Of a stretch of 64,000 nucleotides of DNA, positions 36,646 to 45,975 are shown in pieces; within the stretch, counting starts at the first letter, position 1; every line of letters begins with the position of its first letter. Source of the stretch: Cohnella terricola (GTDB lineage Bacteria; Bacillota; Bacilli; Paenibacillales; Paenibacillaceae); NCBI RefSeq assembly GCF_007786475.1, contig NZ_VNJJ01000012.1, positions 1-64,000 of the forward strand. The letters run 5' to 3'. The translations under genes and the position numbers were made by a program. Under the pieces are notes generated by a model. It was not told where the DNA came from and did no database searches. It saw only the letters and a list, made by a program, of their open reading frames with translations.

Positions 36646-37615
36646 TGAAAATGTCCTTTCCATCATTTAATGTGATTTGTTCAAAAACTTCCTCGTTTGG
36701 TCGATACTCAATATTTCGGTGTATACGCCTTAATAATGCTTGCCACGTTTCGGGTTGCTCTTTTTGAATAATGGGGTATTGAGCATTTAGAGCAAGATTG
36801 CTGATAATGTAAACCCTTGTGAAACAAGCTGTCTTGTTGGCATACCGACACCGAAGCTCTAAAGGGTATCCATCAAGCAGATTTAATAGCTCGCTAATCT
36901 TTAGTTGAGAACGGTATTCATCAAGCACGAGCGTTTCTTGTCCTGTATAGCTGTCAAAGGGGTGTTCATACTCTGTTACCCTATAAACGGCGGCATAGCC
37001 TCCCAGTTCCATTACATAGCGGGTTTTGCCAGTGCCAGTGCGTCCCCATAGATATGTCACTTCCATATTTCGGAATGTTGTGCGAAATTCTTCCGCTTTG
37101 ACCGTTTGGCGAACACGTTCAATATCTGTTAGCCGTAACAGATATTCAGGATTTTGCTCCAAGATTTCGAAATTGCTTTTCCCGTCTTTTACAAGCTGAT
37201 AAAGAAAATCAAGATCGGAGCGAGTGCCTGGGCGCTCTACAGGCAGTTCCCCCCATTCCTCAAATGTTGCTTTAATGGAAGTATCACTTTTGGGGTCACT
37301 TTCCCATTTTCCTGATTTTTCTACATATTGCTTGTTCTCCTTGCAACTCCCTCGTGCCTGTTCGATATGCGCCTCAGGGAAGTGTCGCTTGATAGTCGAG
37401 AACCGAACAGGGGAAGAACAAGCGATAAAAATATGAATATGCGGTGTGCCTTGCTCTCCAACTTCATCTGCCATGCAGAAGTATAGAATAGGGGTAATTT
37501 GTGACAGCTCTTTCTTGATTGCTGTATGATCTATCTGTTTCCTATTCTTAAAATTTATTGTGATTTGCCATTTGCGTGACTGTGTGTCCTTCAATTTGTC
37601 ACCGTCCTTTACCAT
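36638..37615 (-). CDS. CRESS-type replication initiator (HUH nuclease + SF3 helicase)
   Basis: A 325-aa Rep with all motifs of the circovirus/geminivirus class: motif I WQITINF (16-22), HUH motif PHIHIF (58-63), motif III YVEK with catalytic Tyr97 (97-100), Walker A GRTGTGKT (191-198), Walker B LVLDE (229-233) and motif C YIISN (269-273). It nicks and joins single-stranded DNA and unwinds the duplex for rolling-circle replication. The start is ATG 37615, without a clear ribosome site; a TTG at 37594 with AAAGGA upstream is possible. The origin stem-loop lies 62 bp upstream. The downstream translocase gene overlaps. Confidence 0.92.
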   Translation of the reverse strand: MVKDGDKLKDTQSRKWQITINFKNRKQIDHTAIKKELSQITPILYFCMADEVGEQGTPHIHIFIACSSPVRFSTIKRHFPEAHIEQARGSCKENKQYVEKSGKWESDPKSDTSIKATFEEWGELPVERPGTRSDLDFLYQLVKDGKSNFEILEQNPEYLLRLTDIERVRQTVKAEEFRTTFRNMEVTYLWGRTGTGKTRYVMELGGYAAVYRVTEYEHPFDSYTGQETLVLDEYRSQLKISELLNLLDGYPLELRCRYANKTACFTRVYIISNLALNAQYPIIQKEQPETWQALLRRIHRNIEYRPNEEVFEQITLNDGKDIFNE

Positions 37616-37676
37616 GACATATTTAAGACAAAATTCGACAAAATACAGCGGTGCGATTATGCGACATTGCGACAGA

Positions 37677-37711
37677 GGTTGCCTAAGGGTAATACTAGCC
37701 CTTAGGCAACC
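37677..37711 (-). other. candidate rolling-circle origin: stem-loop with CRESS nonanucleotide
   Basis: A perfect 13-bp stem, GGTTGCCTAAGGG with its complement, closes a 9-nt loop. On the minus strand, the rep-coding strand, loop plus first stem base reads TAGTATTAC (37697 to 37689), the nonanucleotide at the origin apex of circoviruses, and close to TAATATTAC of geminiviruses. The nick is predicted between the seventh and eighth base. The motif CCTAAGGG recurs just outside (37730-37737), a candidate Rep-binding repeat, followed by a GTTTTCC/GGGAAAAC hairpin and by AACCCCG/CGGGGTT flanking arms. Confidence 0.85.
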
Positions 37712-37790
37712 CCGCCACAGGGCAGTTTTCCTAAGGGAAAACCGCCTGCGACGGGGTTATGCCGATTGACTACAATCTTATAGCAGCAGT

Positions 37791-38039
37791 TTATTGGCTG
37801 CTGCTTTTCAGATTTAGCGGTGCTTTGCTAGGGCTTTCCTGGGCCAAGCTAATAGAAGCTATCAGTATAGTGCCAACAGCATAAGTGCCCTCAATAGGGG
37901 TTTCACGACTGTCCGTATTAAGGAACTCGAATGGTTGCCCTGCTTTGTTTCTACCACTACTGATCTCTGCTATTCCCGACATAGGTTTACCTGTGGTCTT
38001 GTCATGCCAACTACCTGTAACTAAGTATCTTTTTTCCAT
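37791..38039 (-). CDS. small protein encoded upstream of rep
   Basis: An 82-aa protein (MEKRYLVTGSWHDKTTGKP) with beta-strand-like alternation, of the kind found with Rep and FtsK genes in Gram-positive elements. It starts at ATG 38039 with GGAG 8 nt upstream. A role such as single-strand DNA binding is only a guess from place and size. It is first in the minus-strand replication operon, with a promoter at 38092-38120 and a palindrome between. Confidence 0.55.
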   Translation of the reverse strand: MEKRYLVTGSWHDKTTGKPMSGIAEISSGRNKAGQPFEFLNTDSRETPIEGTYAVGTILIASISLAQESPSKAPLNLKSSSQ

Positions 38040-38061
38040 TTCAAAATCTCCTTTTTTCATT

Positions 38062-38075
38062 GCTGAACGTTCAGC
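38062..38075. promoter_or_regulatory. palindromic candidate operator
   Basis: GCTGAACGTTCAGC, a perfect 14-bp palindrome between the minus-strand promoter and the 82-aa gene, with half-site GTTCAGC repeated at 38083. It may bind the divergently encoded repressor. Confidence 0.4.
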
Positions 38076-38091
38076 TCCAACAGTTCAGCGT

Positions 38092-38120
38092 TTATTAGTG
38101 TGACAAAGGATCCCTTGCAA
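38092..38120 (-). promoter_or_regulatory. promoter of the replication operon
   Basis: On the minus strand TTGCAA, a 17-bp spacer and TAATAA. Confidence 0.5.
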
Positions 38121-38220
38121 TGTTCATTGTACGGAAAAAAGGTGTGTAAATCTGCCAAATTGCGGTGTAGCCCTATATGCAAATGTAAGTATTCAGATAT
38201 AGGTACATTACCAATATAAA

Positions 38221-38249
38221 TTGATAAGTACGCACATGTTGTGTATGAT
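38221..38249 (+). promoter_or_regulatory. sigma-A promoter of the repressor gene
   Basis: TTGATA, a 17-bp spacer and TATGAT, 28 bp before the ATG of the repressor. Confidence 0.75.
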
Positions 38250-38276
38250 GAGGGAAATAACTTGGAGGTAAATATT

Positions 38277-38885
38277 ATGAATTCAACGTTACCTAAATCT
38301 CGTTTAGCGGAATTAAGAAAGGAATTTGGTCTTACACAAGAAAAAATCGCTGAAGAACTAGGAATTAACAAGAACACTGTAAGCAGTGTAGAAACCTCAA
38401 GACGTTTTCTTACTATTGATAAAGGAATTGAGATAGCACAAAAGTATGGTGTTACCCTTGATTGGCTGTATGGGTTAAAGGACGCAGCTAAAGATGATAA
38501 TGTATTAGATAACTTTCGTTCTTTCTTTAGTCTAGGGAAGCTTACAATACCAATTGAAACTAGGAGTGTGTTGAGTGAAACTTCATTTTTAACTATGCAT
38601 CTTTCAAACGTGGTAAGGGATTATCTTTTGGAAATGAAAGAGATTGAAAGAATTAACGAGGAAAAGGATTTGCCCGAACCTGCTTACAAGGCTTGGAGTG
38701 AAAGTGTCAAAGCTAAATATTTAAAAGAGCTAGAGGAAAAAGGAGCAGGGGAAACAGCCGAATTTGTTTTGATTATGAATGATGAGCATTTCGGCTCTGA
38801 CGTTGCCTATTGCATAGCTCGCAGACAACTACCAGAATTATCCGCCCGAGTTGCAATGGACAAGATGAATTTTGATAAGGAGTAG
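38277..38885 (+). CDS. XRE-family regulator, phage-type repressor
   Basis: A 202-aa protein with an N-terminal HTH (LAELRKEFGLTQEKIAEELGI, KNTVSSVETSRRFLTIDKGIEIAQKYGV) and a C-terminal acidic, possibly dimerising region. Start ATG 38277 with TTGGAGG 8 nt upstream. It is transcribed divergently from the replication genes, the typical position for a lysogeny-like repressor of a mobile element. No RecA-type cleavage peptidase motif is seen. Confidence 0.82.
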   Translation: MNSTLPKSRLAELRKEFGLTQEKIAEELGINKNTVSSVETSRRFLTIDKGIEIAQKYGVTLDWLYGLKDAAKDDNVLDNFRSFFSLGKLTIPIETRSVLSETSFLTMHLSNVVRDYLLEMKEIERINEEKDLPEPAYKAWSESVKAKYLKELEEKGAGETAEFVLIMNDEHFGSDVAYCIARRQLPELSARVAMDKMNFDKE

Positions 38886-38991
38886 ATTCACCGTTCCAAA
38901 CCTCGTTTGAAATTACTATTGTTTGTTCCCAATGTTTTACGCCGACGAATTACACAATCGAAATAAAAAAAAGAGACATCCTCGCAATTCA

Positions 38992-39040
38992 AAAAAAAAT
39001 AAAACGGGGATCGAGCTGCCGATTATGGCTGCCCGATCCC
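38992..39040 (-). terminator. terminator-like hairpin
   Basis: On the minus strand GGGATCG ... CGATCCC with an inner stem is followed by TTTTATTTTTTTTT. It would end transcripts of the large NTPase gene; the pair GGGATCG/CGATCCC has a 20-nt loop segment that can fold further. Confidence 0.5.
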
Positions 39041-39055
39041 TTCCTATTGGAGTAA

Positions 39056-39573
39056 GTGACCCCTGCCAGGGCCATCACACTAAACAGTTTGCAAGATGAA
39101 ACCTGGATCCTCTTCTACCTAATCCTTGAGGATAAAAATCCTCTGTACCGCTTCGAAAAATGGAGCCACTTACATAAGCACCCTTTTGGAGACAATATCC
39201 CCTCCAAACGAAGCAGAGAAATATTCGCTTCCATTACCGAAGAAGCCAAAAGCCAATTCTTCCGCTTGCAAGGAAAGCGGCGAGTGGACAAAGAATATTG
39301 GGCTTATGACATCACCTCTATCTCCAGCTATTCTGAGGATTGCGCCAAGTTCAATACAGAAGGAATAAAGAAGGTGATCAACTTGCGCTGGAGAGACCTC
39401 CGACCTGCCGTTCTACTGCCACAAGCTGGCGGGGAACATTCCTGACGCGAAGACCATCACGAATTTACTCTCTGATTTCTCTTCATCCGGGTTTTCTAAT
39501 GAAGCTGGTGATGAACCGCAGCTTCTACAGCGAAAGCAACATCAACCTGCCTTATAGGGCACACTTGAAGTAA
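39056..39573 (+). pseudogene. IS1634/IS4-type transposase remnant
   Basis: Segments of a DDE transposase occur in shifted frames: KSQFFRLQGKRRVDKEYWAYDITSISSYSE in one, then DLPFYCHKLAGNIPDAKTITNLL and KLVMNRSFYSESNINLPYRAHLK in others. These equal the ...YWAYDTTSISSYS..., ...LPFYYRKLAGNISDVKTV... and ...VMDRGFYSEENIN... segments of IS1634-like transposases. Both ends are lost and frames are broken, so it is inactive. It lies in the element between the repressor and the large NTPase. Confidence 0.8.
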
Positions 39574-39685
39574 TTGATTTCGACCAAGATGTCCCTCGGT
39601 GGATTTGCGTAATTGCCCGCACTACTCGTGCACTTGCCGGCTGATAGCACAACAGCGCATGTATGCTCCTCTCGCGGTGTTCGCT

Positions 39686-42600
39686 TTATAAGATACTTTC
39701 TCTTAATAAATATCCATGTATTGAACCTCGTTCAATCATGAAATCAAGAATCGGAATAATCTTGTTTTTCAATCTTATTTCTTCTTTGATTTTTTGTCTA
39801 TTAATGAAGATATATTTTCTCAAGAACATTTCCAAATAGTATAAGGTATTTGATTCTAAATCATCAAGATATAAAGACTTGTTATTCGATACAATTGTAT
39901 GAAGCCACTCAATACCTTCATCTTTAAAATTGCTTCCGATTGAATTCAAAATTTTGATAATAGAATACAATACAGATGGAATATTTCCAATTTCTTTAGA
40001 AGCGCTATTATAGAGAGTCAAATTTTCCTTTTTTAAGCTACGCCACTCTTCAATTCCTTCACGCCACCAACGCCATGCGAACAAGTAATTTATTATGATT
40101 TCTTTTAAATGATAGCTACGTGGATTTGAACATAGTTCTTTTATTTTAGGGTAGAGGTTATTCCAAATATGCCAAAATTGTTCATAACTGTTTAGGTAAT
40201 CTTCCGCAAATACTAATTCTTCAATAAATGAAGCCGTTTCTTCTGTTGAAGAAAACGAATCAACAAATGGTTTTAGAAACACATCAATTTCACTTTTTTC
40301 TCTTTGTAAAATGAAATGAGCAAACTTTTTGAAAATATGTTTGCGTATCAAGTAAATGTTAGAGTCGTCCCCCGAATCATCTTTGTAACTTCTTCTGTCT
40401 ATTAATAACTGTGAAGCTAATGAAGGCAACGATTTCGTATAAATGTCTAAGTGAATTTTATCTTTCGTCTCAGAAGGAATTATTTGAAGAACTATTTCCA
40501 AGTCATGAATATCCAGTGAGGCAATATTATTAATATCAAATGATATATTTTCAAAAGTGAAATCATCATTTATCTTGCCTAACCTTTCAAAAATTGAATT
40601 TTTAGAAATTCGTCCCCAACCTTTTTCTTTCCTTATTTCAGCAATGATACTTTTATAAATCGGTTTGATTTTTATATAACCAAACAAAATGGATTGTGCA
40701 ACTTTTGAATCTTGTTCCCATAATTTTGATTTGTGAATTGATTCAATAACGTAGTCACATATTCTCTTGTAATGCCCAATTGATGTTTCATCTAAAAGTG
40801 CCAAAACCATTATCGAAACATAATCTTCTGTTTCTTCTGGATGTTCAATTACTAATGCTGGAATTGCATGGACAGCTGCTTCAACTCCGTCACTAATTTG
40901 ATAGCCATAATCATCTGCAAAAAGATTAGATATAGTTGCAAGAACTATTTCTTTGCAAAAAGCCTTATCTTCTTTTGATAGTTTGTCTTTGTGCTCAAGT
41001 AATAATTTTGAACATGAAAACGCAGGTATGGAATGATCAAACATACCTATTCCGTTTCGTCCCTCTTTCAGTTCTTCAACAAGTTGTTTTGTTTCGGATA
41101 ATGCTAAAAGAGGATTGTTGTCATATTCCTCTTGTTTTGTGGTTTTAGTTTGATTTCTTGCACCAACCAAAAAATCTGCCCACACTCTTAGCGAAGAATA
41201 TTTTAAAACATCTTGGTATTGATTTAAGGCTTCTTCACTTTCCTTTTTAAGTTCATCAGAAAGCTCTTTGGGACTAAATTCTATTCGTAAATGGTTTTCG
41301 TCATGTTTTGATACTTTTGGTATTAAATTTCGTCTGTCCATTCTTGCCAACAAAATTCCGTAAGACTTACTTGTTGGGGCGCTTGATTTATGTTGGTCAA
41401 TTATCTCAAACAATTTTCCGATGAATTCTGTGTTTTCTTCATCTGTAAAACCTTTTACGCCAAATAGCTGATAATTCAAAAACAATGATTCTAAATTTGA
41501 GTTTCTATGTGTATCCTCACAAGTTTTCAATCTTTCATCTGTGTATAAAATATCTCTGATTTTATCCATTCCATATCCTATTGAATACAGTGATTTTATG
41601 TGAAATTCATTTGTGCACCTGGAAGTGTCCAAATGAAAAAATTCTATTGTTTTGAATAAAATCAAAGCAACATCATAAAACTTATCAGGATTTGCAAGCA
41701 CAACGCTACAAACTATAGAAGTAAAAGAAGTTGAATTTGATTGATTAAGAATTCGTAGAAGTATATCCTGAATTAATTCAGAATCTAAAATTTGAGAATA
41801 ATCCAGAAGAATTTTTTCTAATGCCATATGTATCGACTGCAATACGTTTGGAACAACAGGGCTTCCGTTGCCACGATACATACTCCATATAGCACCGCTC
41901 AAATACTGTGTTACTTCCGTTCCATTAGTGTGTAATGTAACTTTTACGACATCTTCTTTTCCATAATCAGATTTACTATAAGATTCAACAGCCCTATTCG
42001 TAAAATCTATGATAAAATCAAGCGTTTTGTAGAATTCTATTTGTAATAACCATTTTACTGGGGTTTGATTAGCACTTGAAGGAAAATAATTGAATTCATG
42101 TTTTTCTGCTAGGCCATATCTACTTTCCATTGTTTCTCTATCATATCCAAATCTGTCTTTCTTTTTCGGCTGTTTTTGCCAAAACAAATCACACAATTGA
42201 ATAACGGATAGCGGAAGTGTTTTAATTAATTCAGCTGCTATGTATGGTTTTTCTAAAATTTTAGAGCAAAGTCCTTCGTATGGGTCTCTGTGTTCAGTCC
42301 ATTTATTTGAAACGACTTTGTCAAATATTTCTTTTAGTTCTGATTTTAGTTCATTGGCTGCATTGAAAACCACTTTCATTATATTTTCTTCTGTAACTTC
42401 TTGCATATAGAAGTTTTCTTCAGTTTCAGTTTTTTGAATTAAACTCAAAGCTAGTAAGCCTGCGTATCTTGTTGTTTCTCCTATTTTGTTGAAGTCGCAC
42501 CAATCAGTTAATACTGGCAAAACAAGTTTTAAATTTCTATCAAAAAAGTCAGATTTATGTTTGTAAATAAGGGCAATTACTTCTTCCCAACCTTTTCCTT

Positions 42601-44377
42601 TAGGTTTTATGATTTCAATATTTTGAATTGCTGAAATATCAGTGCAAGCAATTCTTAGTAGAAACAAAATTCGTTTTAGTATCTCAAAATCATTTGCAAT
42701 GAATTCCTTTTCGAAAAAATTAAAGAATGTTTCCGAGTACTCCGACAGTAAAACAGAAACTAAAATTTCATCTTTCCAAAATTGTGTTACCTCAACGTTT
42801 GTGAATGCATCGTGAATAAAACTTTCTATTTCTTTACTGTTTTCAGATAAATGGTCAGATAACCACAATCTAAATGCTCTGCGAATTGGTAATGAATTTC
42901 CTAAGTCGTCGAAAAATTCTTTTGTATTTGAATGATTCGAAAAACTGCGGGAAACTATTTTGTTCAACGTCCATTCTTCATAAATGTCATGTGTAATGAA
43001 ATATCCGTTATGCGTGTCGTCATATCCAAGTAATTCGTCTTGCTTTAATTGAAATAATGCTGATTGCGGCAAACTATCTGCATTGATATAAAATCTTCCT
43101 GTTTCACATCTTTGTTTTGCAATGCTGATTATACACCTTTCTCTTTCAAGATGAAGGTTGTCTTTTTGAACAGTATTTTGTATTCTCTTTTTCCAAAGCA
43201 AGTCAATAAATCCATTATAGTTTCCTTGCTTGTCAATGTTTGAATACTGTTGAACATACTCTCTTAGATAAAACAAGTTTCTAAGTCGTTCTAAGAATTT
43301 TTGATTATCGGGAAGTGAGAATTTGAATTCATCTGCTATTAATTTTAGTTCATCCGCACCAATTAAAGAAACGTCATTCACCTCAAATGGCAACTGATAA
43401 TTCTCCTTGATGTGAAAAGCTAAATCGTTAAGATAAGCATAGCGTGTTGTAAAGATGATATTCCAAGCACTCTCTTTTAACTTTTGTATTAGCGTAGTGA
43501 GAATGTCGTTGTTAGAAATCTCTGCGAGTTTTTCTGCGGAATCAATTACAAATATTTTAAGTGGTTCATCTTTGTAGGCATTGAGAAATTCTGAAAATGT
43601 AAATTTGTGGTTAAAGCGAAATATGTCGTTAATGTGATTTGCATTTAGTTCATTTGCTTTAAAAACACAAATTGGTATTTTGTTAAAATAAGCATTATAA
43701 AACTCCTTCAAGATTGAGGTTTTACCGCATCCGCCTTCGCCTGAAATAATTATGTTTTTTTTCTTTTGAGAAGTATTTGCTATTGCTTCAACAACAGAAC
43801 TTCGGTCAATTTTAATTTGTTTGTCTCCAAAAGATATTTCTGTTTGAATTGCTTGTAATATATTCTCGTTGTGTTTATAAATTTCATCAAGCAAATCTCC
43901 TTCGTTTGGGTCAAGGCTGAAAAAAATGTCATTGATGTATTTGTTGTCAGGCAAAGACAATTGTAGTTCAAAATGACTTGGAACTCGCCATTGAATATTA
44001 ATTCCTTCTGTCTTAGCGGCTTTCTCAATGTCTAATTGGTATTGAGGTTTCTTCTTGCTTTTAATGGTGCTTTCGGAAAGTTCTTTGTTGATGTATAGAA
44101 GTAATTCGTCTAAGTGTTTGTTTTTAGCTTTGGCCTTCTTGATTGAATCTATTATGTCATCTTTGTTGTCAGTGATTGAGGTTGTGTAATATTTAGATTG
44201 AAAGCCAAAATATTTACCGTCTTTTTCGATCGTTTCTGTCTCAATTCCTGTTTGGTTTTTATAGCGAAATAATCCAATTCGATTATTAAACTCTGCACAG
44301 AAAAGCAAATAAGACATTTGTTCAAATGCCCACGTCTCTCGATTGTCGAATTTCACACCAAAAATTTTCCAATTCAT
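39686..44377 (-). CDS. large nuclease-STAND-like NTPase, candidate Avs-type antiviral protein
   Basis: A 1563-aa, AT-rich gene. The head (1-130) has a Mrr/PD-(D/E)xK-like pattern: FEQMSYLLF (Glu19), GIETETI (46/48) and FGFQSKYY (QSK 60-62). It is followed by an ATPase with Walker A GEGGCGKT (213-220), a Walker B-like IFVIDSAEK (275-283) and NIIFTTR (306-312), then about 1200 residues of mainly helical repeats. This order, nuclease, P-loop, helical repeat sensor, is that of Avs/STAND antiphage proteins, and the size fits, but identity is inferred. It is alone, with no recognised partner. Confidence 0.75.
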   Translation of the reverse strand: MNWKIFGVKFDNRETWAFEQMSYLLFCAEFNNRIGLFRYKNQTGIETETIEKDGKYFGFQSKYYTTSITDNKDDIIDSIKKAKAKNKHLDELLLYINKELSESTIKSKKKPQYQLDIEKAAKTEGINIQWRVPSHFELQLSLPDNKYINDIFFSLDPNEGDLLDEIYKHNENILQAIQTEISFGDKQIKIDRSSVVEAIANTSQKKKNIIISGEGGCGKTSILKEFYNAYFNKIPICVFKANELNANHINDIFRFNHKFTFSEFLNAYKDEPLKIFVIDSAEKLAEISNNDILTTLIQKLKESAWNIIFTTRYAYLNDLAFHIKENYQLPFEVNDVSLIGADELKLIADEFKFSLPDNQKFLERLRNLFYLREYVQQYSNIDKQGNYNGFIDLLWKKRIQNTVQKDNLHLERERCIISIAKQRCETGRFYINADSLPQSALFQLKQDELLGYDDTHNGYFITHDIYEEWTLNKIVSRSFSNHSNTKEFFDDLGNSLPIRRAFRLWLSDHLSENSKEIESFIHDAFTNVEVTQFWKDEILVSVLLSEYSETFFNFFEKEFIANDFEILKRILFLLRIACTDISAIQNIEIIKPKGKGWEEVIALIYKHKSDFFDRNLKLVLPVLTDWCDFNKIGETTRYAGLLALSLIQKTETEENFYMQEVTEENIMKVVFNAANELKSELKEIFDKVVSNKWTEHRDPYEGLCSKILEKPYIAAELIKTLPLSVIQLCDLFWQKQPKKKDRFGYDRETMESRYGLAEKHEFNYFPSSANQTPVKWLLQIEFYKTLDFIIDFTNRAVESYSKSDYGKEDVVKVTLHTNGTEVTQYLSGAIWSMYRGNGSPVVPNVLQSIHMALEKILLDYSQILDSELIQDILLRILNQSNSTSFTSIVCSVVLANPDKFYDVALILFKTIEFFHLDTSRCTNEFHIKSLYSIGYGMDKIRDILYTDERLKTCEDTHRNSNLESLFLNYQLFGVKGFTDEENTEFIGKLFEIIDQHKSSAPTSKSYGILLARMDRRNLIPKVSKHDENHLRIEFSPKELSDELKKESEEALNQYQDVLKYSSLRVWADFLVGARNQTKTTKQEEYDNNPLLALSETKQLVEELKEGRNGIGMFDHSIPAFSCSKLLLEHKDKLSKEDKAFCKEIVLATISNLFADDYGYQISDGVEAAVHAIPALVIEHPEETEDYVSIMVLALLDETSIGHYKRICDYVIESIHKSKLWEQDSKVAQSILFGYIKIKPIYKSIIAEIRKEKGWGRISKNSIFERLGKINDDFTFENISFDINNIASLDIHDLEIVLQIIPSETKDKIHLDIYTKSLPSLASQLLIDRRSYKDDSGDDSNIYLIRKHIFKKFAHFILQREKSEIDVFLKPFVDSFSSTEETASFIEELVFAEDYLNSYEQFWHIWNNLYPKIKELCSNPRSYHLKEIIINYLFAWRWWREGIEEWRSLKKENLTLYNSASKEIGNIPSVLYSIIKILNSIGSNFKDEGIEWLHTIVSNNKSLYLDDLESNTLYYLEMFLRKYIFINRQKIKEEIRLKNKIIPILDFMIERGSIHGYLLRESIL

Positions 44378-44497
44378 TCATTTGCACCTTCCTTGTATGT
44401 ACTAGCCCGCCACGGACGGCGGTCGCCTTGGGGCGGGGACTAGGAATTCTTCTATCAAAATTCAATTTACTTCCCTTGTCTTGATGCTCTGACTTTC

Positions 44498-44646
44498 GCA
44501 CAACGTGCACGTATTCACGAACCCTCACTGGCTTGAGGGTCCGACGGACTTAGCCAGTGCAGGGTTGTCCGGCTGAAATCGCTTCCCTAAATCCTTCTGT
44601 CGGACCGAGGGCCGGATGGCCAATGCGTGAATATGGTTTATCCGAT
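44498..44646. repeat. attC-like inverted-repeat sequence A
   Basis: G+C-rich segment in AT-rich surroundings. It opens GCACAAC then GTGCACGTATTCACG and ends GCGTGAATATG then GTTTATC, so the outer arms pair. Near the 3' end it shares CGGACCGAGG and ATGCGTG(A/G)ATATG with the sequence at 45775-45901. Its outer boxes deviate from the integron consensus RYYYAAC/GTTRRRY. Confidence 0.45.
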
Positions 44647-44711
44647 GCTGCTTCTTCTTTGAATAACAAACAAATTACTATTCAATCAATATTATCAAGA
44701 TATATGCATAG

Positions 44712-45596
44712 TTAATCTGCAACGTATTGGTCTATATATTCCTGAAAACGCTCTTCCGACCATAAATACTCGTATTCTCTAGTTTCGTTGCTAATTTCCT
44801 TATCTATATCAATGGAGTTTATCCATTCAGCTATAGTGCAAACATCTCTATAACTTCTATTCTTTCCGAATACATATTCTAAATCAGACGGATAACATGG
44901 TATAGGGAAAGTATCCATTCCCCTCGTTTGGAAACATCCCAAAATATATGAATTAGAGTAGTATTCAATTCCATTAGGATATTTATTGAGTTTAGGAATA
45001 TATCCTAATACTAACTGATATAAACTTTCATCTCTGAAGCCAGAATAGTTCTCGGGCGACGCAATACCTACTACAAGACTTAATACTTTTGACTTGACCG
45101 CCCCAATAATCTCCTCACGAATTATTAGATCATTATAATATTTAATAAAGGTTTCCTTATGCTTCTGTCTTGTCAACATGTCACATATATCATCCCAGAA
45201 AAGTACTTGAATATTGAAGCCATATAGTGTGTAGACTTCTTTATCTAAATCAATTATTTCATTTTGAATACTCGAATCTCTTGGAGCAGTTGTAGTAAAT
45301 AGAAATTTTTTTAGATTTTTATTGAAATTAGATGCCCTTTCAGCTTCGCTTTTGATCTCTGAGATTAGACTTCTTCTAAAATTTCTTTCACTTATATCTG
45401 CTTTAGACTTTACTTTGCACTGTATCCCTACTAATTCTTGTTTCGAATCATAGCCATATATATCAACGCCATTTTGACTTTGACCGGACCTTCCATTCTT
45501 TTGAATTCTCTCAAGATACACAGCATAAAGATCATGTATTAATGATTCAAATTTAATTCCGTCAGTGATTTCTGGAATTTTGATATAGTCGTACAT
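44712..45596 (-). CDS. Mrr-like PD-(D/E)xK nuclease-domain protein
   Basis: A 294-aa protein with the Mrr-type catalytic pattern KFESLIHDLY (Glu17), GRSGQSQNGVDIYG (Asp45) and VGIQCKVK (Gln59-Cys-Lys61), then a 200-residue C-terminal part without a recognised motif. Proteins of this kind act as restriction or defence nucleases. The core layout resembles the head of the large NTPase at 39686. It is alone between two attC-like sequences. The start ATG 45596 has AAGGAG upstream. Confidence 0.75.
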   Translation of the reverse strand: MYDYIKIPEITDGIKFESLIHDLYAVYLERIQKNGRSGQSQNGVDIYGYDSKQELVGIQCKVKSKADISERNFRRSLISEIKSEAERASNFNKNLKKFLFTTTAPRDSSIQNEIIDLDKEVYTLYGFNIQVLFWDDICDMLTRQKHKETFIKYYNDLIIREEIIGAVKSKVLSLVVGIASPENYSGFRDESLYQLVLGYIPKLNKYPNGIEYYSNSYILGCFQTRGMDTFPIPCYPSDLEYVFGKNRSYRDVCTIAEWINSIDIDKEISNETREYEYLWSEERFQEYIDQYVAD

Positions 45597-45774
45597 CTTA
45601 ATTCTCCTTTATCATCCAATGTCAACATGCGTTTGAGTAAGAAGCTGTATTCTGAATACGATAGCTTACATTTACTTTGTCAATTGTCTATATGCAGTGA
45701 TAAATCCACGTATTTAAAGAGTTTTTCAAATTCGGATAACGTTACTGTATCTTCGACGTCCCACCGACTTAAAC

Positions 45775-45901
45775 GCCCAACGGGAGTGGCCGCGATGCTG
45801 TTAGTCGGTGCGGATGTGTCCGCCAGATTCCACTTCCTTGCCATTCCCCTTCGGGCGGACCGAGGAGCCGTCAGCTCCGATGCGTGGATATGATGTTAGG
45901 T
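45775..45901. repeat. attC-like inverted-repeat sequence B
   Basis: It opens GCCCAAC and ends GTTAGGT, both exactly matching the integron attC outer boxes RYYYAAC and GTTRRRY, 127 bp apart. It is G+C-rich and shares CGGACCGAGG and ATGCGTG(A/G)ATATG with sequence A. No integron integrase is in the window. Confidence 0.5.
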
Positions 45902-45975
45902 CAAGTTAATGCCATCTTGAATATTCTTCCTAATGTTTGATATATTTAATCATATTAAATTTAGGAGGAGATAAA

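Noticed and set aside
38057..38377. 106-codon minus-strand frame over the repressor promoter region
   Set aside because: It lies over a divergent promoter and operator region and has no ribosome site.
39056..39445. 129-aa independent protein
   Set aside because: It is a piece of a frame-shifted IS1634-type transposase; matching segments continue in other frames to 39573.
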